Under the pieces are notes generated by a model. That model was not told the DNA's origin, ran no database searches, and was given only the letters and a program-made list of their open reading frames with translations. This document shows, piece by piece, positions 11,241 to 21,296 of a DNA stretch of 64,000 nt (position 1 is the first letter of the stretch; each line of letters opens with the position of its first letter). Origin of the DNA: Dryocosmus kuriphilus (lineage: Eukaryota > Arthropoda > Insecta > Hymenoptera > Cynipidae); assembly GCA_038277395.1 (NCBI GenBank), contig CM076193.1, positions 74,728,252-74,792,251 on the forward strand. The letters run 5' to 3'. A program made the position numbers and the translations under genes.

Positions 11241-12404
11241 TGTTAAGAACATGAACTTAGAAGCATGGCAATTTGAAAATCTCTTTAGTTTTACTAGAAT
11301 TCAAGTATATAAAATTAAGCACGTTCACGCAATAAACGAGTCATTTGTGAGGAAATGTCGGCGTTAGGTAGACGCTGCGTCTGCAGAGGAGACAATGCGC
11401 GGCAATAAAATTGGGGGTTCCAAGGTTCAGGAAAGCAATACACAGCTGTTCTCGAGTACCGTCAGTTTTGTGGTGTTGCAAATGAATGGTTTTAGGATGA
11501 ATGATATGTAATTTGGAAACATCTATTTTGGAATGATAATTTACGGGACAAATTTGTTAAGTAAATAGTGTGAATTGCGATCATGTAATGGGGATAATAA
11601 TATTACAGTAAATTGTGTGAATGACGATTAAGTAAATAAAATAATAAGATGCGAAAATAGTGTAAAAATAAAGATTAAGTAGACATTTTTGTAAAAGAAA
11701 AGTGGCATGCCTAATCGCGATTTCCAAATTACCAAAGCAAATCACCCAAAGTTTCCATTCCACCTCTCTCTCTCTCTCTCGAAGTCAGAAGTTTGCAACA
11801 GACGGGCACGGACACCAAGGTGTCGTGGCCGGAACGCCTCCCTCAGCTTCAAATGGGTGAAAAACCCCATTGAAGGCTAAAGATCTCACGGGGAAGTGCG
11901 CCTCCCGGGTTTTGTAGATCATCGAGACGGAATGGGAAAGTCGTAAGGCTGACCCATGGCGGGTTGGCGAGCAAGCGAAAGAGCAACGAGAAAGAGAGAG
12001 AGGGAAAAGAAAACAGATAGAGTTAGTTAAGCACCAGGGGTGAGGATGCGTGCTAGCATGAGGCCCAATGAGAGGGCGCTCGCCCACCCGGAGGGGCGGA
12101 GCAGCCGGAAAAGGGGTGGAAGGGGGAGCGCGCGTGGTGTGTGCGTCGGGATCCCTCGGCCGCAGCTGCTCTTCACTTCAGTGTCGACAGTCGAACAGGC
12201 AAGTTGCTTTTCTGTGATAGGCATTTGTAAAGCGAAGTGTTTCCATTTTTCCGAGGTGTTTTAAGCCGTTTGTTCTTTTCCGTTCTGCAGTTTATATTAA
12301 AATAAAATTTGTGTTAAATAACTTTGAAATTCAGCATTAAATAGTGAAACAAAAAAAAAAAAAAAAACTGTTATTATTGATGTTGCTCAGCCTCACCCCT
12401 AACA
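11241..12404 (+). repeat. 5' LTR of the BEL/Pao element
   Basis: 1164 bp. It contains about 175 bp (roughly 11268-11442) that the 3' LTR lacks, beginning after GAAGCATG. The remainder matches the 3' LTR closely, including the CT-rich microsatellite near 11765 and a short poly(A) near 12351. Confidence 0.92.
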
Positions 12405-12405
12405 T

Positions 12406-12424
12406 TTGGTGCCCCGGGTGAGGA
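12406..12424 (+). other. Primer-binding site of the BEL/Pao element
   Basis: The 5' LTR ends in AACA at 12404, one base precedes TTGG, and TGGTGCCCCGGGTGAGG follows. TGG next to the LTR end is the expected start for a tRNA 3'-CCA complement. I do not assign the tRNA. Confidence 0.6.
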
Positions 12425-12529
12425 GTCTCGAAAAAAAACTGAGCAAGATCAAGTGCTAGTGAAGTGTTAAGTGTTAATTTGTGTACTGCCGCTGTGTATC
12501 GTTGTTCAGAACAAGTTTGTGTCTCATCG

Positions 12530-14189
12530 ATGGCTCGAGGAAGGAAGCGACGCGCGCCAGAGCCGACACCACCTGCCGATATAAGGCGTCCTCGGCTGGA
12601 CGAGATCGTGGAAGCGCCTGCAGCCACGTCCACCCAGAGGATCATCCGCTCCAGGGCGAGAATAAGAGGCGACGAGCCGACGACACCACCACCAGCGTCA
12701 GCGCAACGCCGGCGACGAGAGAGATCACCGTCGCTAAGGCCACGAAGGCGACAGCGTGGCGAAAGGACGCCGTCGCCCGTACAGCAGAGGCCTGAACCTG
12801 CCCACCCGGTCGATCCAAATGTCATCATCAGGGTCCCGTCACCAGCAAGGTCGCCGTCATCGTCGAGTAGTCAGCATAGCAGCAGGCACGACAGCGTCGC
12901 GTCACGCGAAAACCAAAATCAAGGTAGCCTAAATTCTGGTGTAAATGTTAGGGAGAACGCGGGTCAGGATGCGTTACCTATGTTGTCAAATACGTTGATA
13001 GAGACAATGCGTTTTTTGAGAGAGGGTGCCGGTAATGCTAGAAATGTGCTCGGCGATTCACGCGCCGGAGAGTCAGCCGACAATGTAAAAAAGTTGCCAG
13101 AATTTGACAGCAATCCTTTAGAGTGGACTCACTTCAAGCAGACTTATGAGGAGACTGCAGACTTATGAGGAGACTGCAGACAAGTTCAGTGATAGACGTA
13201 ACATTGGGCGTTTGAAAGTGGCTTTAAGATCAAAGGCAAAGGCTCTTATCGGCACCCTCCTGAACACGACAAACGATCCAAATTTAGTCGTCAATGAATT
13301 ACATAAACATTATGGCAATAGGCATTTAGTAGCTAGGGAATTAGTTAATGATTTGAAAAGATTACCGTGCTTGAAATCAAAAAAATGCGATCTCATCACT
13401 TTTGCTACCAAGCTATCTAGCGGCGTTACTGCATTAAAATCTTTGAAATTGACTGAATATATCTATTGCATGGATTTGTTGCATAGCGTAGCTTCTAAAA
13501 TTCCGAGCGAATTGAAAACGGCCTTTTATCGACACTCCGATGAAAGTACTTCAGATCCGTCGGCAAGTACTTTAGAAAAACTTGCGAATTTCATAAGTAG
13601 AGAATCAGATTTAGCTAGGCGAGCGGGTATCTTTGATATGGAGGAGACGTTTTCGGCGTCCAGCGAAAAGCACACGGGTGCTTCGAGAAAGCAAGCGAGG
13701 TCCTCGAGAACAGCTGTAGTTTGCACGTCAATGGATGTAGGCGCGGATGAGGAAAGAAACGAGAGACAGCATGCAAGCGATAGTTGTCCGCATTGCGACA
13801 GGACAAATCACGAGGTGACGAACTGTCGTGATCTCAAAAGACAAAGTACCAAGCGTAGGTGGTATTTGGTGAAAACGATGGGTCTTTGTTTCAAATGTCT
13901 TGGAAGTGGCCACGTGCGTCCTCAGTGCGAAGAGGAAACGGTGTGCAACGTGTGCCAAAAGCATCACCATACGTTATTACACTTTTTTAGAAGAGATTCT
14001 AATAGCGACGATCCGCCATACAAAGAAGATACCTCAAAGGGAAAATCAAAGGGATCAAAACCTAAGAAATCAAATTCGAAGGGATCTAAATCAAAAGGGT
14101 TAAGTTCAAAGGGTTCGAATTATGATAACAAAGATAAGGGACGCGATTCTAGTGCGCGGGATAGTCAAAGGTTACAGTCGAAAGAATGA
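12530..14189 (+). pseudogene. BEL/Pao gag
   Basis: Starts at ATG 12530 (MARGRKRR). The N-terminal ~130 residues are Arg/Ser/Pro-rich. From about residue 190 follows the BEL-type gag core with LPEFDSNPLEWTHFKQTY, the conserved PEF-G/D-P-W segment. The frame is broken at 13168 because a 19-bp unit is tandemly duplicated (13140-13158 and 13159-13177). Reading resumes in a second frame to 14189, which contains KSKAKALIGTL, VARELVNDLKRLP and two zinc fingers: CPHCDRTNHEVTNC and CFKCLGSGHVRPQC. The C-terminus is a Lys/Ser/Gly repeat. Gag would coat the RNA inside virus-like particles. Apart from the duplication it is open throughout, so the break is recent or an assembly slip. Confidence 0.88.
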
Positions 14190-14219
14190 CTAGGCGCGAG
14201 AAGGGGACTGCTAAAAATC

Positions 14220-15550
14220 GTGCCGATTCGAGTTATAGGACCGAAAGAAGAAGCTAACACGTACGCGTTGCTTGACGGGGGCTCGACGATTAGCGTTGTT
14301 GATAAGAAATTTGCTCAAGGATTAGGATTGCGCGGTGAGCAATTAGACATGTCGATCAGAGGTTTATGGAGCGGGTCCGTTACCACAAAGTGTGAAAAAT
14401 TAAGTTTTTTTGTAAAAGGTGCGTTCGGCGAGGAAAGGGTAGAGCACGCGTTAGCGGTTCCCAACTTGGATTTGCCACATCAATCAATATCCCGGGAGAT
14501 TGTCGAATTCATAAGAACGGAAGAAAATTTAAAAATCAAACCGTATGTCAACGCGCGACCACTCGTTCTTATCGGGCAGGATAATTGGCGACTCTTAGTT
14601 TCTAGTAGCGTGCGAAAGATAAAAGGCAGCGGCCTCGTAGTTACAAGTTGCCCGTTAGGTTTAGCGATTCACGGATATACGGAAGAAGAACGCGAGTTGA
14701 GAAGTGATTTGCGTGTACGCGCGACGTGCTGTACGTTTGAAGACTCAAAAGGCACAGAGAAGCGTAGTCTCGAAAATTTAGATAAGTTGATTCGCGATTA
14801 TTTTGACATTGAAAGTCTTGGCGTTGTAGCGATTGCGAATAAAAATAGCGTACACGAAAGAGCAATGGCTATTTTGGAGTCAACGTCGCGTAAAAAAGAA
14901 AACAGATGGGAAACAGGGCTACTTTGGAAACCGGGTTTGATGCTAAAGATCGATAGTAAAGCGACCGCGTTCAAGCGACTCCGTTTGTTAGAGAAAAAGT
15001 TAGACAAAAATCCCGAGTTTGCTTCGCTTTATTACAAAGAGATGAATCGGTTGTTGGAGAATGGATACGCGGTTAAAGTTTCGAAAAACGTTAAGAGATC
15101 GCGAGAATGGTATATTCCTCATTTCGGAGTGCAAAACATAAACAAACCGAATAAAGTTAAATTAGTCTTTGATGCAGCAGCTAAAACGGGGGGAGTTTCC
15201 CTCAATGATTTACTTGAAACAGGTCCGGACTTGTTGGAATCTTTGATCGGTGTCCTATTGCGTTTCCGCCAATTCTTGGTTGCGGTAAAAGCGGACATAA
15301 AAGACATGTACCTGCGTGTAAAAGTAATAGACAGGGACCGGGGCGCGCAAAGATTTCTGTGGCGAGGTGCGGATAGGGATCGCGAACCCGACGTGTACGA
15401 AAATACTAGTCTAATATTCGGATCAAAATCTTCTCCGTGCAGCGCAATTTATATCAAGAATAAAAACGCGGAGATGTCAAGGAAAATCCAGAAGCAGTGC
15501 GTAGTATTATTAAGAATAGCTATATGGATGATTAACTCGCGTCGGGATGT
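14220..15550 (+). pseudogene. BEL/Pao protease and reverse transcriptase
   Basis: One long frame holds a retroviral aspartic protease followed by the RT palm. The protease motif reads ALLDGGSTISVVD; the usual second residue of the D-S/T-G triad is Gly here. RT landmarks are KVKLVFDAAAKTGG, the first catalytic Asp in VKADIKDMYLRV, and RFLWRG. The frame is lost near 15430-15500. In another frame the active-site box NSYMDD is intact at about 15520 but is followed immediately by TAA where BEL elements usually have an aromatic residue. RT copies the element RNA into DNA. The copy is therefore unlikely to be active as read. Confidence 0.85.
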
Positions 15551-15562
15551 TCGGTAGAAGAG

Positions 15563-16395
15563 ATGCAACAGCGCGTTAAAGACGTAATACAAATCAACAG
15601 CGATGCAAATTTTAATATGCATGGGTGGGCGTCGAATGATCCTAGGGTAGTTGCGAGCGTATGCGATAAAAATAAGTTAAGCGAAAAAGACAAAGCGAGT
15701 CTTTGCGATGACGAGGAGCGAGTTTTAGGCTTGTTTTGGGATGTAGTTTCAGATATGCTTGGTTTCAACGTAGGCCTAGACAAAATTCGAGCGGAATTAG
15801 CGCGCGGAGGAAAGTAGCTCCGACAAAGCGAGAATTTTTCAGCATAGCGATGTCTGTATACGATCCACTCAGGTTGATCGCACCATTCATGCTCCGAGCA
15901 AAGTTGATTATGCAAAACATCTGGCGAAGTGGGGTAAAATGGGACGCAAAAATTCGCGAAAAATAATTCAAAGTCTGGGCGATATGGTTGAAAGATCTAG
16001 TCGAGATGAAAAACGTTAGGATTCCGCGTTGCTCTCTTATCTCTGGCTTTAATAAGGTCACAACTCAGTTGCATATTTTTTGCGATGCAAGCATGCAGGC
16101 ATACGCTCCGGCAGCGTATTTAAGATCTGAAGCATGCGACGGTAGAGCTCATCTATCTCTAATCATGTCAAAATCGCATGTCGCGCCGGTGAAACCCATG
16201 ACCGTGCCTCGATTAGAACTACAAGCGGCCCTGCTCGGATCGAGAATTGCAAGTACGATAGGACAGGAATTGGATATAGAGATAAAAGATCGAGTTTTTT
16301 GGTCAGATTCCCCCTACGACGGTTCTGCATTGGATACGCGCGGATCCACTGCAAAAGCAGATGTTTGTCGCGAATCGGTTGGGTCAGATCGGTGA
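15563..16395 (+). pseudogene. BEL/Pao RT connection and RNase H
   Basis: Continues pol in two further frames. The first (15563-15817) carries NFNMHGWASND and the thumb/connection region (LGLFWD). The second (15988-16395) carries RNase H hallmarks: HIFCDAS with the first catalytic Asp, TVPRLELQAALLG with the Glu, and FWSDS with the next Asp. Frameshifts lie near 15800 and 16340. RNase H removes the RNA template strand. Confidence 0.82.
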
Positions 16396-18229
16396 ATCGA
16401 CAAAAGTATCCGAGTGGCGATGGGTACCGACGAGTTGGAATCCAGCCGACGATGCGACGCGACCGTCAGATGGACCGATGCATTCGAACGATCGGTGGTT
16501 TGTAGGCCCTAAATTTCTCCTCGACTGTCCTGAATCGTGGCCGAAACAGAAATCTTTGAATGAATCCGAAAAGCGCGAGATTAATGAATTAGAAGCACGT
16601 AAAGAGTTTATTGGAACGTTCCAAATCGATAGACCGGACAGATGGAATTTCCTAGATGAGCCAAACAGGATCTGCGGTTGGGTGAAAATTAGGAGAATAG
16701 CTGTAGGTGTAAGAAAGTATTTTTACATTTGGCTCGATAATGTAAATAAAAGAAAGAAAGATCCTAGGCGTTATAAAGAACCGAAAGTCATTCCGAAGAT
16801 AAAAGGGCCCATAAAATTACCGCCGCATAGGAAAGTTGAGTCGGAATTAGAAAGAAGGATAGAGTCAGAAAAAGTTTGGTTTCCCGTAATACAGGCTTCG
16901 TGTTTTTGGCACGAGATCGATGCGATTAAAAAGGGGAAGGAAATGCCAAAGAGCAAATTATTAAGTTTAAGTTCGTTTTTGGATAAAGATGGTTTGTTGC
17001 GCGCCAAGGGTCGGGACATAAAAATCGAAAACGAAAAAGACGAGGAAGTAACTATCACGATTCATCCGATTATCCTAGATACGGCTCATTTCGCGACTCG
17101 ATTACTTATCTACGATTTCCACACTCAGTACGATCACGGAAACAACCAAACGGTAATGAATGAGTTACGTCAACAGTTTTACATTTTCGGGTTGAGGACT
17201 AGGTTGCGATGGCTTGCGCAGCAATGTTATCGTTGTCGTGCACTCCGCGCGAAACCAACAAACCCACGCATGGCCGCGTTACCTAGCTGTCGTTTAGCGT
17301 ATAAGCAACCCGTGTTCACACGCTGCGGTATCGACTACTTCGGTCCGATGTTAGTAAAGGTAGGTCGTCACCACAAAAAGCGTTGGGGAGTGCTCTTTAC
17401 GTGCATGACGACGCGAGCTATACATATAGAATTAGCATCTACCTTAAATGCAGGTTCAGCTTTGAATGCGATAGGTAGATTTGCTCACAGGAGAGGATAT
17501 CCGCAAAGCATGTATAGCGACAACGGAACGAATTTCGTCAGGGCCCACAAAGAACTGAAAGAGGCGATTAAGGAATTGCATAAGGACAAACCCATACTAG
17601 AGGAATTCGCCGCGAATAAGCGTTTCGAGTGGCATTTTAATTCCCCTGATGCTCCACACATGGGGGGAGCTTGGGAACGATTGATCCGATCCGTGAAAAA
17701 TTCGTTGAAACGCACTCTTGATCATCGCCAAGTTCCGACGGAAGAGGTTCTTCACACACTTTTAGTGGAAATAGAGCACATGGTAAATTCGCGACCGCTG
17801 ACTCATGTATCCCTAGATCCGCGAGACGAAGAAGTGTTAACACCCAATCATTTTTTGCTAGGCAGATCGTCAGGTCATTTGCGCATGGAAAAATACGACG
17901 CTGAAATCCAAAATCCACGAAACGCGTTTGAGACTGCGCAAAACCTCGCGAATCGTTTTTGGACAAGGTGGTTGCGCGACTATTTACCTTCTTTGCTTCC
18001 TCGAACCAAGTGGCACCATCCGACTGAGCCATTTCGAATCGGTGATATAGTTCTAATCGTTGATTATCAAGTGCCGCGTAGCACTTGGAGAAAAGGTAAG
18101 GTTATAGAGCTTTTTCCAAACAAATCGGATAACATCGTGAGAGTTGTCAAAGTGCGCTCGGAAAATAAAGATTTCGTCAGGCCTGTGAATAAACTGGTTA
18201 AACTTCTAAGTCCACTAGGTAAAGTCTAA
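16361..18229 (+). CDS. BEL/Pao integrase region of pol
   Basis: The longest intact frame in the window, 622 residues, overlapping the end of the RNase H frame. It begins with the post-RNase H linker (WRWVPTSWNPADDATR). The integrase zinc finger has HTQYDH and CYRC about 40 residues later. The catalytic core has the three acidic residues in GIDYFGP, YSDNGTNF and GGAWERLIR, in the order and spacing expected of a DD35E enzyme. The C-terminal domain includes VLIVDYQVPRSTWRKG and ends KLLSPLGKV, 31 bp before the polypurine tract GGGGGGAG at 18251. The protein would insert element DNA. It is part of a polyprotein and has no start codon of its own in the ordinary sense. No internal stop is present. 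Confidence 0.9.
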   Translation: MFVANRLGQIGESTKVSEWRWVPTSWNPADDATRPSDGPMHSNDRWFVGPKFLLDCPESWPKQKSLNESEKREINELEARKEFIGTFQIDRPDRWNFLDEPNRICGWVKIRRIAVGVRKYFYIWLDNVNKRKKDPRRYKEPKVIPKIKGPIKLPPHRKVESELERRIESEKVWFPVIQASCFWHEIDAIKKGKEMPKSKLLSLSSFLDKDGLLRAKGRDIKIENEKDEEVTITIHPIILDTAHFATRLLIYDFHTQYDHGNNQTVMNELRQQFYIFGLRTRLRWLAQQCYRCRALRAKPTNPRMAALPSCRLAYKQPVFTRCGIDYFGPMLVKVGRHHKKRWGVLFTCMTTRAIHIELASTLNAGSALNAIGRFAHRRGYPQSMYSDNGTNFVRAHKELKEAIKELHKDKPILEEFAANKRFEWHFNSPDAPHMGGAWERLIRSVKNSLKRTLDHRQVPTEEVLHTLLVEIEHMVNSRPLTHVSLDPRDEEVLTPNHFLLGRSSGHLRMEKYDAEIQNPRNAFETAQNLANRFWTRWLRDYLPSLLPRTKWHHPTEPFRIGDIVLIVDYQVPRSTWRKGKVIELFPNKSDNIVRVVKVRSENKDFVRPVNKLVKLLSPLGKV

Positions 18230-18260
18230 AATTGAATAAATTCTTAGACTGGGGGGAGTA

Positions 18261-19238
18261 TGTTAAGAACATGAACTTAGAAGCATGACAGCTGTTCTCG
18301 AGTACCGTCAGTTTTGTGGTGTTGCACATGAATGGTTTTAGGATGAATGATATGTAATTTGGAAACATCTATTTTGGAATGATAATTTACGGGACAAATT
18401 TGTTAAGTAAATGGTGTGAATTGCGATCATGTAATGGGGATAATAATATTAAAGTAAATTGTGTGAATGACGATTAAGTAAATAAAATAATAAGATGCGA
18501 AAATAGTGTAAAAATAAAGATTAAGTAGACATTTTTGTAAAAGAAAAGTGGCTAATCGCGATTTCCAAATTACCAAAGCAAATCACCCAAAGTTTCCATT
18601 CCACCTTTCTCTCTCTCGAAGTTCGAAGTTTGCAACAGACGTGCACGGACACCAAGGTGTCGTGGCCGGAACGCCCCCCTCAGCTTCAAAGGGGTGAAAA
18701 AACCCATTGAAGGCTAAAGATCTCACGGGGAGGTGCGCCTCCCGGGTTTTGTAGATCATCGAGACGGAATGGGAAAGTCGTAAGGCTGACCCATGGCCGG
18801 TTGGCGAGCAAGCGAGAGAGCAACGAGAGAGAGAGAGAGGGAAAAGAAAACAGATAGAGTTAGTTAAGCACCAGGGGTGAGGATGCGTGCTAGCATGAGG
18901 CCCAATGAGAGGGCGCTCGCCCACCCGGAGGGGCGGAGCAGCCGGAAAAGGGGTGGAAGGGGGAGCGCGCGTGGTGTGTGCGTCGGGATCCCTCGGCCGC
19001 AGCTGCTCTTCACTTCAGTGTCGACAGTCGAACAGGCAAGTTGCTTTTCTGTGATAGGCATTTGTAAAGCGAAGTGTTTCCATTTTTCCGAGGTGTTTTA
19101 AGCCGTTTGTTCTTTTCCGTTCTGCAGTTTATATTAAAATAGTTTGTGTTAAATAACTTTGAAATTCAGCATTAAATAGTGAAACAAAAAAACAAAAAAA
19201 ACTGTTTTTATTGATGTTGCTCAGCCTCACCCCTAACA
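18261..19238 (+). repeat. 3' LTR of the BEL/Pao element
   Basis: 978 bp, preceded by the polypurine tract at 18251-18258. It lacks the ~175 bp present near the start of the 5' LTR. It ends CTAACA, followed by the GCCAC duplication. Confidence 0.92.
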
Positions 19239-20655
19239 GCCACCCTGGGTCTTGGCGTCTGTCTCCGAGAGGCCAAGCCTCTCTGGCAAGCGATCATCAC
19301 GATCGTCGTGATGCGGAAACGGGGAACTCTCCTCCTGTTCACCGGACTGAAATGAAGGCTCCCCGTTAATAAGACTCGGATCCACCGACCAATAATCCTT
19401 TAGGTCTTTCACGTAAGCCTTCTCAACCACTTTCGACTCGTCCTGTATCTCGTACACTACCGAAGGGATTACTCTCACGACCTTATTTATATGGCCCTGC
19501 ATACTTCGGAGACAGTTTAATATTTCGCTTGTCTATCTGATGTCAAATCTAGATGGTGTGCAACTAAATCCCTAAGTGCCGGCAATCTCTTAATCCTATC
19601 CTCCCATTCCTCCACAGCTAACGGCACAATCTCTGGTACTCCTTCTTCTTGTTTTCTCAACGATTTGGCCAGTCTCGGCTCCCGACCGAAATTCAGGAGC
19701 GCTGGCGACACATGAGGGGAACTATGTACGGCGGTGTTATATACAAGCCTGAAATCTGGGAAATGCGTATCCCAATTCCGATGATCCCCTTCTACAAAGG
19801 ATGACATCATGGTCTTTAGCACTCGATTCACCCTCTCCACCGGGTTAGCATGCGCATGGTACGGCGGGGTAGTTGAGTGTCTGATTCCCAGTTCCGATGC
19901 AGCCTTAGAAATTAATTTGTTTACAAACTCGGTGCCGTTCTCGGTGAACAATACTTCAGGAGTTCCCCATATAAACACTATCGTGTCTTCAAACGCTTTC
20001 TGCACACTAACGGAATTTGCTTTCCTCAGAGGCAGCACCTCGATCCATTTGGTAAACATGTCCTGAAAGACCAGGACATAGTGATTCCCTGAGCGACCAG
20101 GCGGGAGCGGACCCATAATATCCGCCGCTACGACCAACTAAGACTGCTCGATCACTCGTTTACCGATAAGGCCCGAGGGATCTGCCCGCTCAACCTTCAT
20201 CTTCTGACAGGTTTCGCATGAGCCAACATAGGTCGCTACGTTTCTGAACATACCAGGCCAATAATATAATAGTGAGAGACGCTGGAAGGTTTTGTCTACA
20301 CCAAGGTGACCCGAGGTTGTGGTGTCGTGCGTCTCACTCATGGCCTTATTCCTAAGCTCCAGGGGCAACACCAACTTCCACGCCTCTAATTTCGGCAACA
20401 AGGAATCGGTAAGGCGATCGGGCCTATGGCAATATAGCCGCCCATCTTCCACATTCCAATCAGGGAACTGGTATGGCATCTCCTGGACTAACTTGGTTCT
20501 TCGGACGAACCAGAGGTCCTCCGTCTCCCCAATAGTCGTTACCATTTCAGGATCAAGGTCGAACATTCGAGACATCTGGCACATGGTGTAAAGCAGCTTT
20601 CCTATGTCGTATCTAGAAGTCGTACTGCAACAGCTTTAAAGTCCACCGAACCAAA
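19239..20655 (-). pseudogene. Gypsy RNase H end and integrase
   Basis: Minus strand, downstream of the Transib insertion. It resumes inside RNase H (RLVRWTLKLLQYDF, then TAG). The integrase zinc finger carries HLGVDKTFQRL and CETCQKMK; the core follows at 20137-19517 with AADIMGP for the first Asp, FTENGTEF where Glu replaces the usual second Asp, and NPVERVNRV for the final Glu. A stop separates finger and core, and a frameshift near 19510 leads into the C-terminal SH3-like segment (HINKVVRVIPSVVYEIQ) that runs into the BEL insertion at 19239. The substituted catalytic residue and stops mean this integrase is dead. Confidence 0.85.
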
Positions 20656-20660
20656 CGCCC

Positions 20661-20699
20661 CTCAGTGGGGCAAGACGATCTAAAAGCTGGCCAAAACCC
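20661..20699 (+). repeat. Left TIR of Transib, 23-RSS-like
   Basis: Heptamer-like CTCAGTG (6 of 7 to CACAGTG), a 23-bp spacer, then CCAAAACCC at 20691-20699 (7 of 9 to the RSS nonamer ACAAAAACC). Confidence 0.8.
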
Positions 20700-20737
20700 C
20701 AAAATGAGTGAGCTATGCCCTGTAACCTTGTACTCTA

Positions 20738-21016
20738 TGGTTTTTGAGGTCACTAATTTCAAAAATGATCTCAAAAATGCAAAATTCAAAATGACGGATA
20801 CAAAATGGCCGACTATTTTTCAAAAAAATTGCTAATTGAGTCCACGTTTTTGAGGTCGCTGAATTGGAATGTAACCTCAAAATTCAAAATGGAAGCAAAA
20901 TGGCTGACCATTTTTGAAAGAATTGCTCCAATTGGGCGAAAAAAATTACTACTAGGTTTTTGAGGTCTTTGAATTAAAAATTTGACCTCAAAAAATCAAA
21001 ACTCAAAATGGCGGAC
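20738..21016. repeat. Three subterminal repeats of Transib
   Basis: Units at about 20738-20812, 20845-20910 and 20956-21016, period about 107-111 bp. Each has TTTTTGAGGTC near the start, then its partial complement GATCTCAAAA or (A/G)ACCTCAAAA, then a TCAAAATGG-type segment. They lie only at the left (3') end of the transposase side. Confidence 0.7.
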
Positions 21017-21296
21017 GCATGAAGACTGAATTGATAGTGAAAAACGTTATAAATAATTCAGAAAAAGTGATTTGAAAACCAATTTTTGGTTTTTATCATC
21101 AAATCATTAAAGTAAATGAACTGAAAAAGGATGAAACAATATTATTGTCATGGTAATTTTTTAATATGAAACAAAACATGGTGGAAAATTTGTATTTAAA
21201 TTGTCATACATTAATTCTTACGAACTAATTACAGTTTAGTAACAAATACGAGTAATGAATGAGTACTCTCACATTTAATGTATGACAATATGTATT

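Larger units (their letters stand above)
11241..19238 (+). mobile_element. BEL/Pao LTR retrotransposon
   Basis: Complete 8.0-kb element with LTRs at 11241-12404 and 18261-19238, both TGTTAAG...CTAACA, and a perfect five-base target duplication GCCAC (11236-11240 and 19239-19243). It lies in the pol tail of the Gypsy element, in the opposite orientation. Gene order is gag, protease, RT, RNase H, integrase. Aligned LTR segments differ by roughly a dozen substitutions per kilobase by eye, so insertion is recent compared with the Gypsy host. The coding region nevertheless has a 19-bp duplication, several frameshifts and a stop next to the RT active site. Confidence 0.93.

Noticed and set aside
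10702..11246. Plus-strand frames of 109 and 146 residues
   Set aside because: They are open only because the region is GC-rich. The minus strand carries the Gypsy pol tail and the zinc-knuckle frame.
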